From the NCBI GenBank assembly GCA_016934715.1, contig JAFGSI010000018.1:111184-175183 (forward strand): a stretch of 64,000 nt of DNA, written 5' to 3'. Source of the DNA: Anaerolineales bacterium (GTDB taxonomy: Bacteria; Chloroflexota; Anaerolineae; Anaerolineales; Villigracilaceae). Positions 58,040 to 64,000 of this stretch are shown here, in pieces. A program made the translations under genes and the position numbers. Numbering within the stretch: the stretch's first letter is position 1; the number at the start of each line of letters is the position of its first letter. The notes under the pieces are model-generated. The model had not been told where the DNA came from. It worked only from the letters and a program-made list of their open reading frames with translations, and ran no database searches.

Positions 58040-59125
58040 TTAGACCGCCGCTTCTTTTCCCGTCCAGAACCGCCCGGCCTGGATGATCGTCCGGTCGGGG
58101 ACATCGGCCAGGACGATCGCCCCGTTGCCGATCCGGACCCCATTGCCGATCCGGACCCCGATGGCAGTCGTCACCCCCATCCCGACCAGACTCCTTGCCC
58201 CAACCTGGACGTGCCCGGCCAGCAGCGCCCCAGGAGCGATGTGACTGTACTCGCCGATAACACAGTCGTGCGAGATGACCGCATTGGTGTTGACCATACA
58301 GCGCGGTGCCAGGAGAGCTTCCGTACCGACATACGCGTTGCCGAAGACCTGCACGCCTTCACCGATCCGCGCACTCGGCTCGACCGTCGCGCGCGAGTGG
58401 ACCAGCGCCGGGAAGCGCAGGCCGGAGCCGTCCATCAACTCGAAAATCCGCACCCGCACGTTGATGTCCAGAATGCCGCCCACGCCATTGGCCGCCAGGG
58501 TCACGCCCTTCCCGACCAGCGCTGCCAGAACCGCCCGCGTCCCCAGCACGCCAATGCCCAGCACCTGCGTCCCGGCCGGGATGCCGTCATCAACGATCCC
58601 GGCAAGGGTGTAGGCGCCGTTTTGCAGGATCATTTCCATGACCGCCTTGGCGTGCCCGCCCCCTCCATAGATCAGGAGGTAGGGTTTTTCCGATGCTGGT
58701 AGCGAGATCTCGACCGCCGTCCCGCCCAGGCCGCGAACGTACGCCTCGGTCACCAGGCGATCGGTCGGCAGGGAGGCCAGGTCGATGCCCATCGATTCAG
58801 CCAGTGCCAGGGCCGGCCTGGTGATGCGCAGCTCGGTCGTTGCGGAGGGAGCTTGCCCGCCGGTGTGCGCCTCCACCGGTTCGTCGACCGTCTCGGTGAT
58901 GACCGCCAGGAGGTCGCCGACCTGGAGCGTGTCGCCCTCGGCCGCCAGCAAGCGGACGAAACCGGCTTCGGGAGCCTCGATGTCCGAGGCGGCCTTGGTC
59001 GTCTCGACGGTGAACAGGATCGCGCCCGCCGCGACGGCCTGGCCGTCACGGACGTGCACGTTGACCAGCCGGGCCTCGGGCTCATTGGCATTCAGGAGCG
59101 GGAGAAGGATCTCAGATTTGATCAT
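58040..59125 (-). CDS. Lipoyl domain - E1/E3-binding-like segment - NeuD/PglD acyltransferase fusion
   Basis: 361 residues. Residues 1-77 are a biotinyl/lipoyl domain, with the lipoylated lysine at 44 in ETTKA. Residues about 100-133 ('RPALALAESMGIDLASLPTD' in part) resemble the peripheral-subunit-binding domain of 2-oxoacid dehydrogenase E2 proteins. Residues 147-361 are a NeuD/PglD-type acyltransferase: Rossmann part with YGGGGHAK (153-160) and a left-handed beta-helix with the probable catalytic His 286 (SHDCVIG). Hence the E2 catalytic acyltransferase is replaced by a sugar-type acyltransferase. E1-beta lies 27 bp upstream in the same operon. The dehydrogenase component E3 is not in the window. 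Probably a lipoyl-tethered acyl transfer to a sugar or amine. Confidence 0.85.
   Translation of the reverse strand: MIKSEILLPLLNANEPEARLVNVHVRDGQAVAAGAILFTVETTKAASDIEAPEAGFVRLLAAEGDTLQVGDLLAVITETVDEPVEAHTGGQAPSATTELRITRPALALAESMGIDLASLPTDRLVTEAYVRGLGGTAVEISLPASEKPYLLIYGGGGHAKAVMEMILQNGAYTLAGIVDDGIPAGTQVLGIGVLGTRAVLAALVGKGVTLAANGVGGILDINVRVRIFELMDGSGLRFPALVHSRATVEPSARIGEGVQVFGNAYVGTEALLAPRCMVNTNAVISHDCVIGEYSHIAPGALLAGHVQVGARSLVGMGVTTAIGVRIGNGVRIGNGAIVLADVPDRTIIQAGRFWTGKEAAV
58125..58160 (-). repeat. Tandem 18-bp duplication inside the beta-helix
   Basis: Units 58125-58142 and 58143-58160 are identical at 17 of 18 bases. They encode the duplicated hexapeptide of 'VRIGNGVRIGNG', i.e. one extra rung turn of the left-handed helix in the acyltransferase domain. 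Confidence 0.85.
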
Positions 59126-59152
59126 AGGTTGTGCAGGGTGAATGGTCCACGC

Positions 59153-60154
59153 TCATCCGGTCAATTCCACCGCCGCGCGGACGACCGCGCCCACCTGCGG
59201 CAGGATGGCGTCCTCCAGCGAACGGGCGTTGGCAATCGGCAGGTCACGTGCTGCCACCCGTCGGACCCGCAGCCCGTCCTGAGCCTCGATCGAGCGGGCC
59301 ACCAGCTCCGCCCCCCAACCGAGGGACAGGCTGCCCTCCTCGACCGTCAGCAGGCGCCGGGTCCTGGAGAGAGAAGCCAGGAGCGGGTCCAGTGCGAACG
59401 GGCTCAATTGTGAAAAGACGACCAGTTCGCAAAAAATCTCGCGTTCCATCGTCAGTTCCAGGGCTGCCTGGCGGGCCAATTCGTAATTGTAACCGTAGCA
59501 GGCCAGGGTCAGATGCGGCGTGGTGGTAAACACAGGACTGACGGTAAATGCTGGATATCGCTCACTTCCCATTTTACTGATCGAATAGTCCTGCAGCTCG
59601 CTGTGGCCCGGCTCCAGCCATTGGCAAGGATAAAGCAGCTTGTGTTCAACGAACAGAACCGGTTCCTCGTCAGCGATCGCTGCCTGGAGCAGCTCGGCTG
59701 GATCGCCCAAGACATTGGGAGCGACGACCGTCAGCCCGGGGATCCCCAGGAACATCTTCTCCAGCGACTGGCTGTGGGTCGGGCCGTAACCGCGCCGCCC
59801 ACCCATCGGCGCCCGCACGACCAGCGGAACGCGCACATTGTCGTTATACATCCAGCGGAACTTGGCGGCGTGGTTGACCAGCTGGTCGGCGATCAGGGTG
59901 ACGAAGTCGCCAAACATGACTTCGGCCACCGGGCGCAGGCCGCGCAGGGCCATCCCCGCGGCAATCCCTGCGATCGCGGCCTCGGAGATCGGCGTGGGTA
60001 AAACCCGTCCCGGGAACTTCGTGCTCAGGCCGCGGGTCACCTTGAAGGCCCCGCCATAGGGGTCGAGAATATCTTCGCCGAGCACATAGACACGCTCGTC
60101 CATTTCCATGGCGTGGTGCAGGGCATGATTGAGACGTTCGAGGACAGTGGCCAT
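59153..60154 (-). CDS. Thiamine-dependent 2-oxoacid dehydrogenase, E1 beta subunit
   Basis: 333 residues from the ATG at 60154; the E1-alpha stop overlaps it by one base (TGATG). 'VYVLGEDILDPYGGAFKVTRGL' (in part: LGEDI), 'PISEAAIAGIAAGMAL' (in part), 'EVMFGDFVTLIADQLVNHAAKF' (in part), 'GGRRGYGPTHSQ' and 'GWGAELVARSIE' are E1-beta/transketolase-C features. It forms the heterotetrameric E1 with E1-alpha, decarboxylating a 2-oxoacid (pyruvate, branched chain or acetoin) and passing the acyl group to a lipoyl domain. Here the likely acceptor is the lipoyl-NeuD protein encoded just downstream. Confidence 0.95.
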   Translation of the reverse strand: MATVLERLNHALHHAMEMDERVYVLGEDILDPYGGAFKVTRGLSTKFPGRVLPTPISEAAIAGIAAGMALRGLRPVAEVMFGDFVTLIADQLVNHAAKFRWMYNDNVRVPLVVRAPMGGRRGYGPTHSQSLEKMFLGIPGLTVVAPNVLGDPAELLQAAIADEEPVLFVEHKLLYPCQWLEPGHSELQDYSISKMGSERYPAFTVSPVFTTTPHLTLACYGYNYELARQAALELTMEREIFCELVVFSQLSPFALDPLLASLSRTRRLLTVEEGSLSLGWGAELVARSIEAQDGLRVRRVAARDLPIANARSLEDAILPQVGAVVRAAVELTG

Positions 60155-61050
60155 CAGCGGTTGGAGAGCAGGGCGGGCAATGGGTCGGCATCGGCGCGGG
60201 TGAATGCCTCGTCGATAGCGGCGGTCACCTCGGCCTTGACCTGCTGGCGCTCGGCATCGGTCAGGCGCGGGGCGTGGACCGCCAGCGGGTCGAACCGGCG
60301 GAGGCGTTCGAGTTCGGCGGGCGATCGCGGGTCGTCGCCCTTGCTGTGGGCCGAGAAGCGGTAGGTGTGCAGAATCAGGCTCGCCGGTCCGGCCCCACCG
60401 CGGACATGGGCCACGGCCTCGGTCGCGGCGGCCTTGACCTCCAACACGTCGGTCGTGTCGCGCTCCCAGACCGGGATGCCGAAGGCGGCAAAGCGACCGG
60501 CCATTGTCCCGGCGACGGCCAGTTCGACCGGCGTGGTCTGCGCATAGCGGTTATCCTCGACCACCACCAGCAGGGGCAACTTCCACAAGGCGGCGAAGTT
60601 CAGGCTTTCGTACAGCGCCCCCTCTCCAAGGGTTCCATCACCGATGAAGACCAGCACGATCTTTCCAGATTGTCGCTCGCGTTCGGCCAGGGCCATCCCG
60701 GCCGCCACCGGGACGATCCCACCCTGGATGCCGTTCGAGTAGAAGTCGCGCCACTGGATGTGCTGCGAACCACCCCGCCCGCCGACCAGCCCGGTGGACT
60801 TGCCCATCAGCTCGGCCGCCAGCGGATAGGGCCCGCCGCCATAGGCCAGGTAGTGGCCGTGGCAGCGATGGTTCGAGAAGACCACATCGCCGGGGCACGC
60901 CGCGGCGAAGACCCCGGCCGCGTCGGCCTCCTGGCCGATGTAGGCATGGGTCGTACCAACCAGCTTGCCGGTTCCAAACGCGGCCAGCAGGCGCTCCTCG
61001 AAGCAGCGGATCAGCAGCATGGTCCGGTAAAGGGAGACGTGATCATCCAT
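60154..61050 (-). CDS. Thiamine-dependent 2-oxoacid dehydrogenase, E1 alpha subunit
   Basis: 298 residues from the ATG at 61050; an upstream in-frame GTG at 61074 would overlap the -10 element. The thiamine pyrophosphate motif is GDGTLGEGALYESLN...VEDN, and 'SNHRCHGHYLAYGG' and 'GGRGGSQHI' hold the active-site His region. The 298 residues are somewhat short, but typical for the acetoin/pyruvate E1-alpha type. TATAAT ends nine bases upstream of the ATG, so the message is probably leaderless. It is the first gene of the operon. Confidence 0.95.
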   Translation of the reverse strand: MDDHVSLYRTMLLIRCFEERLLAAFGTGKLVGTTHAYIGQEADAAGVFAAACPGDVVFSNHRCHGHYLAYGGGPYPLAAELMGKSTGLVGGRGGSQHIQWRDFYSNGIQGGIVPVAAGMALAERERQSGKIVLVFIGDGTLGEGALYESLNFAALWKLPLLVVVEDNRYAQTTPVELAVAGTMAGRFAAFGIPVWERDTTDVLEVKAAATEAVAHVRGGAGPASLILHTYRFSAHSKGDDPRSPAELERLRRFDPLAVHAPRLTDAERQQVKAEVTAAIDEAFTRADADPLPALLSNR

Positions 61051-61059
61051 CCGGGGCGT

Positions 61060-61065
61060 ATTATA
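61060..61065 (-). promoter_or_regulatory. -10 element of the E1-alpha/E1-beta/lipoyl-NeuD operon
   Basis: TATAAT on the minus strand, ending nine nt before the ATG at 61050. A transcription start 6-8 nt after it would leave at most a few leader bases, i.e. a leaderless mRNA. No consensus -35 at 16-18 bp was found. Confidence 0.5.
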
Positions 61066-61140
61066 ACCCACCACGCGGGGTTCCCTTCACCAAAGATGTC
61101 TATGCGCAGTTTACAATCTTGCGTCTTCGGACACGCCTCA

Positions 61141-61149
61141 TGGTATAAT
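61141..61149 (+). promoter_or_regulatory. Extended -10 promoter of the LysM gene
   Basis: TGGTATAAT, a perfect extended -10; TTGCGT lies 19 bp upstream (61119-61124). The LysM ATG is at 61160, ten nt after the -10, so this mRNA is probably leaderless too. Confidence 0.6.
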
Positions 61150-61159
61150 CGGCCTTCGT

Positions 61160-62302
61160 ATGAGCCCTGAACCCAATCCTTCCCCGACCAAGCTCTGCCC
61201 AACCTGCGGCACCCGGCTGGCCGAGAGCGCGGCTCGCTGTGTGGTCTGCGGCAGCGAGTTCAAGGTCGAGACCAAGGCCAAATCCCAGAAAGCCGTCCAG
61301 GGCACGCGCATGCCCGAGATCCGTCTCAGCCTGCCGGCCGCCCTGGGTTTCCTGGCGCTCTTTCTGGCAATCGGCGCCGTGCTGGTCTTCCTGATCCTGG
61401 GACGCTCTCCCGACCCGACCGACTCGAACGCGACCCCCACCGAGACGCCGACCATCACACTGACCCCCACGGTCACCCTGCCGCCGACCGAGACGCCCAC
61501 CCCGACCCCGCTGCCGCCGCTCGAATACCAGGTCAGGTCCGGCGACACCTGCTACTCGATCGCCGCCTTCTTCGACGTCTCGGCCAGCGTGATCATCCTG
61601 CAGAACAATCTCTCGGCCTCCTGCACCGACCTGGTGGTCGGCCAGACACTGCTCGTCCCGCAGCCCACCCCGACCCCGCTGCCGCCGGCGACCGCCACCC
61701 TGGGCTCCGACGAGGCCACCCGCCAGGCCTGCACCCAGGTTTCCATCACCGTCCAGGAGAACGACACCCTGTCGAGCATTTCGCTCAACTACAACGTTTC
61801 CATGGAAGCCATCAAAGAGTGGAACGGCCTGAGCACCGACAACGTCTACCTCAACCAGCCGCTGTTGATCCCGCTGTGCATGCGGGCTGCCACTGCCGGC
61901 CCTTCGCCGACCCCGACCCTGCCGCCGCCCTTCCCGGCCCCCAATTTGCTCCTGCCGGTCGACGGCCAGCCCTTCAGCCTGGCCGATAACACTGTCACCC
62001 TGCAGTGGTCCTCGGTCGGGGTGCTGGGGGATAATGAAGCCTACCAGATCGTCATCGAGGACGTGACCGCCGGCACCGGCCGCAGACTGGTCGCCTATGT
62101 GACCAATACCAACTACGTCGTCCCGGCCACCTTCCGCCCGCTGGACGGCACGCCGCATGTCATGCGCTGGACGGTGACCACCGTGCGCCAGACTGGAACC
62201 GACAACAACGGCAACCCGATCTGGTCGTCCGCCGGGGCCTCCAGCACGCCGCGGGTCTTCACCTGGAGCGGCGCCGCGCCGGCTGCAACGCCAACCCCCT
62301 AA
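61160..62302 (+). CDS. Zinc-ribbon, membrane-anchored, double-LysM surface protein
   Basis: 380 residues from the ATG at 61160. An N-terminal zinc ribbon (CPTCG...CVVCG, residues 13-31) is followed by a transmembrane helix (about 58-80), a long Thr/Pro linker, two LysM domains (about 118-165, 'YQVRSGDTCYSIAAFFDV' in part; and 190-240, 'ITVQENDTLSSISLNYNV' in part), and a C-terminal beta-sandwich (FnIII-like, 'PNLLLPVDGQPFSLADNTVTL' in part). LysM binds peptidoglycan or related glycans, so the protein spans the membrane with a cytoplasmic zinc ribbon and a cell-wall-binding outer part. The final 'TPTP' suggests a linker end. Confidence 0.87.
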   Translation: MSPEPNPSPTKLCPTCGTRLAESAARCVVCGSEFKVETKAKSQKAVQGTRMPEIRLSLPAALGFLALFLAIGAVLVFLILGRSPDPTDSNATPTETPTITLTPTVTLPPTETPTPTPLPPLEYQVRSGDTCYSIAAFFDVSASVIILQNNLSASCTDLVVGQTLLVPQPTPTPLPPATATLGSDEATRQACTQVSITVQENDTLSSISLNYNVSMEAIKEWNGLSTDNVYLNQPLLIPLCMRAATAGPSPTPTLPPPFPAPNLLLPVDGQPFSLADNTVTLQWSSVGVLGDNEAYQIVIEDVTAGTGRRLVAYVTNTNYVVPATFRPLDGTPHVMRWTVTTVRQTGTDNNGNPIWSSAGASSTPRVFTWSGAAPAATPTP

Positions 62303-62311
62303 CAGTGATAC

Positions 62312-62343
62312 AATCTCCCCGTGGAAAACCTCACGGGGAGATT
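62312..62343 (+). terminator. Terminator of the LysM gene
   Basis: A perfect 12-bp stem (62312-62323 and 62332-62343) with an 8-nt loop, followed by TGATT. It overlaps a TGATACAAT extended -10-like sequence (62306-62314) that might serve the next gene, 86 bp away. Confidence 0.65.
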
Positions 62344-62399
62344 TGATTCCCCGCAGATCATGGGTTCCAACCACACTTGCTCCAACAGGGAAAGAGGCC

Positions 62400-63197
62400 A
62401 TGCAAAAGCGCAAACTCAATGTGCGTGAATACAACCGCTACGCCTGGGATCGCCAGGTGGAAGACGGCAACAAGTTCACCGTCCCGGTCGGGCCGGAGGT
62501 CATCGCTGCCGCCCGGCGGGGCGAGTTCGCCGTCCTGCTGACCGAGACCCTCCCCGTGCCGCGCGACTGGTTCCCGGACGCGTTCGCCGGGCTGGACCTG
62601 CTCGGACTGGCCTGCGGCGGCGGGCAGCAGGGACCCGTCTTCGCTGCTCTGGGCGCCAACGTGACCATTTTCGACAACTCTCCCGCTCAACTGCAGCGCG
62701 ACCAGCAGGTGGCGGAACGCGAGGGCCTGAGCATCCGCGTGGTCGAAGGCGACATGCGCGACCTGTCGGCATTCGCCGATGGATCCTTCGAGCTGGTCTT
62801 CCACCCGGTCTCGAACGTCTTCTGTCCCGAGGTCCGGCCGGTCTGGCGGGAGGCCTGCCGGGTCCTGCGCCCAGGTGGGCTGCTGCTGGCCGGGTTCGCC
62901 AACCCGGTCTACTATCTCTTCGGAACGACCCTCGACGAGCAGCGCACGCTCAAGGCCCGCTACGCCATCCCCTACTCCGACCTGCGCTCGTTCAGCCCGG
63001 ACGAACTGCAGGCCTACATGGACGAGGGCACCCCGCTCGAATTCGGTCACAGCCTGAGCGACCTGATCGGCGGCCAGGTCGAGGCCGGTTTCGCCATCTG
63101 CGGCTTCTACGAGGACATCTGCCCCGATTCGCCGATCAGCAAACTGCACCCGACCTACATCGCCACCCGGGCGATCAAGCCCAGGGAGGCCCGATGA
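62400..63197 (+). CDS. Class I SAM-dependent methyltransferase
   Basis: 265 residues from the ATG at 62400, with GAGG upstream; an upstream TTG at 62343 lies in the terminator. Motif I is DLLGLACGGGQQGP, followed by 'NVTIFDNSPAQL' (acidic post-I), 'VVEGDMRDLSAFADGSFELVFHPVSN' (in part) and 'REACRVLRPGGLLLAGFANP' (in part). This is the methyltransferase 11/ubiE-like fold. Substrate unknown. Its stop overlaps the mgsA ATG (ATGA), so they are coupled. Confidence 0.9.
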   Translation: MQKRKLNVREYNRYAWDRQVEDGNKFTVPVGPEVIAAARRGEFAVLLTETLPVPRDWFPDAFAGLDLLGLACGGGQQGPVFAALGANVTIFDNSPAQLQRDQQVAEREGLSIRVVEGDMRDLSAFADGSFELVFHPVSNVFCPEVRPVWREACRVLRPGGLLLAGFANPVYYLFGTTLDEQRTLKARYAIPYSDLRSFSPDELQAYMDEGTPLEFGHSLSDLIGGQVEAGFAICGFYEDICPDSPISKLHPTYIATRAIKPREAR

Positions 63198-63646
63198 CCC
63201 GCAACCTGCTCAAACGCAAACGCATCGCCCTGGTGGCCCACGACAACAAAAAGGCCGGCTTGCTGGAATGGGCGCGCATCAACCGGGAGGCCCTGGCGCG
63301 TCACGTTCTGTATGCCACCGGCACAACCGGCGAACTGTTGAATCGCGAACTCGACCTGCCGGTCACCCGCTTCGTATCCGGACCCCTGGGCGGCGACCAG
63401 CAGGTCGGGGCCGCCATCGCCGAAGACCAGATCGACTTCCTGATCTTCTTCTGGGATCCGCTCGAACCCCATCCGCATGACCCCGACATCAAGGCCCTGC
63501 TGCGCCTGGCCGTCCTGTACAACATCCCGACTGCCAGCAACCAGGCGACCGCCGACTTCCTGATCTGCTCCCCGCTGATGGACCAGGAGTACGAACGCCC
63601 CACCCCCGACCTGGCGCGCTACGCCACCACCCGGCGAGCTTTTTAG
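63194..63646 (+). CDS. mgsA: Methylglyoxal synthase
   Basis: 150 residues from the ATG at 63194 (overlaps the methyltransferase stop by 4 bp). It converts dihydroxyacetone phosphate into methylglyoxal and phosphate, the bypass of lower glycolysis. 'ALVAHDNKK', 'YATGTTGELLNREL', 'SGPLGGDQQVGAAIAE', 'FFWDPLEPHPHDPDIKALL' (in part) and 'IPTASNQATADFLICS' are all present, including the active-site Asp and His residues. The length is standard. Confidence 0.97.
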   Translation: MTRNLLKRKRIALVAHDNKKAGLLEWARINREALARHVLYATGTTGELLNRELDLPVTRFVSGPLGGDQQVGAAIAEDQIDFLIFFWDPLEPHPHDPDIKALLRLAVLYNIPTASNQATADFLICSPLMDQEYERPTPDLARYATTRRAF

Positions 63647-63898
63647 GGCGAGTTCATGTTTCTTACAGCAATATCCGAATCGAAGCGACCAAGAGCGGGG
63701 AACAAACGAAGATTTGGGTTCAGAGATTAACGTAGTCCCCTGATTTTCCCAATCGGCCCTGATCGGGATCCCGCGGCTGCCGGCGACTGCCGACCGCCGT
63801 ACGCCGGCAGGAAGAAAGCACACCTGTGAATCGAAGCTGTCCGGCAAGGATCATGATCCCCGTATAATGCACTTCATACAGCCAGATCGTTATGCATT

Positions 63899-64000
63899 CT
63901 ATGGATCACAGGGTTCGATCCGGCCGCCAGAGCGGCGGGGCAGGAGCAGGTGTTCGTCCCGCAGATAACGCAGGACCTTCTGGGCGCTGCCCAGGTGCTC
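63899..64000 (-). pseudogene. Serine-recombinase remnant (partial, runs off right edge)
   Basis: Reading inward from the edge on the minus strand: 'EHLGSAQKVLRYLRDEHLLLPRR', then a stop after 33 residues. The segment 'GSA-KVLRYLRDE-LLLPRR' is the C-terminal DNA-binding-side motif of large serine recombinases and resolvases, which normally continues for 100 residues or more beyond it. The frame stops early, so it is probably a decayed or truncated recombinase. Only the edge of it can be seen. Confidence 0.55.

Overview
This GC-rich window (clearly above 60% G+C by eye) is ordinary bacterial chromosome with a few decayed mobile patches. Several traits fit a Chloroflexota (Anaerolineae-like) genome: many lipoproteins and membrane proteins with Thr-Pro-rich linkers, frequent TTG/GTG starts with good Shine-Dalgarno sequences, a CarD-type regulator, a roadblock/LC7 protein, and a maltodextrin-type ABC operon beside GH13 amylases. 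That assignment is inference; no rRNA or tRNA was seen.

Layout. 1-6.3 kb: two tandem paralogous lipoproteins (the first runs off the left edge), a zinc-ribbon membrane protein, an ornithine cyclodeaminase/mu-crystallin enzyme, an unusual 14-residue-repeat membrane protein, a TPR-membrane-esterase and a metallo-beta-lactamase-fold enzyme. 6.3-11.4 kb: a minus-strand operon pth - HIT - lipoprotein - mfd behind a good promoter. 11.4-17.2 kb: surface and small membrane proteins, guaB, a roadblock protein and pyrG. 17.2-19.4 kb: a decayed patch with two tyrosine-recombinase fragments and one of two copies of a ~90-bp dispersed repeat, surrounding an AT-richer metallo-beta-lactamase-fold gene. 19.4-28.8 kb: enolase, then a sugar unit (ROK regulator, binding lipoprotein, two permeases, a lipoprotein amylase and a cytoplasmic amylase) with no ATPase gene. 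28.8-33.8 kb: remnants of membrane proteins, then a translationally coupled patatin / SpoIIE phosphatase / methyltransferase operon. 33.8-39.6 kb: Sir2, Tat-exported flavodoxin, CarD regulator, exonuclease III, aldo/keto reductase and small unknowns. 39.6-49 kb: an ABC-2 exporter, a flavin/F420-type oxidoreductase, a DinB protein, an SRPBCC-PDZ-DinB fusion, a deoxynucleoside kinase, an M1-like lipoprotein peptidase, a secreted protein and a CPBP protease. 49-58 kb: esterase, pepA, prs, DUF1330, APH kinase, GrpB, a single-domain asparaginase, a CPA1 antiporter and a NUDIX enzyme. 58-64 kb: an E1-alpha / E1-beta / lipoyl-NeuD acyltransferase operon (minus strand), a LysM protein, a methyltransferase, mgsA, and a serine-recombinase remnant at the right edge.

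The most novel item is the minus-strand operon at 58.0-61.1 kb. Thiamine-dependent 2-oxoacid dehydrogenase E1 subunits sit with a protein that carries a lipoyl domain and an E1/E3-binding-like segment, but a NeuD/PglD left-handed beta-helix acyltransferase where the E2 catalytic domain should be. This suggests direct coupling of oxoacid decarboxylation to acylation of a sugar or other small molecule. Runners-up are the 14-residue [IV]P[IV] repeat protein, the SRPBCC-PDZ-DinB fusion and the patatin-SpoIIE-methyltransferase operon.
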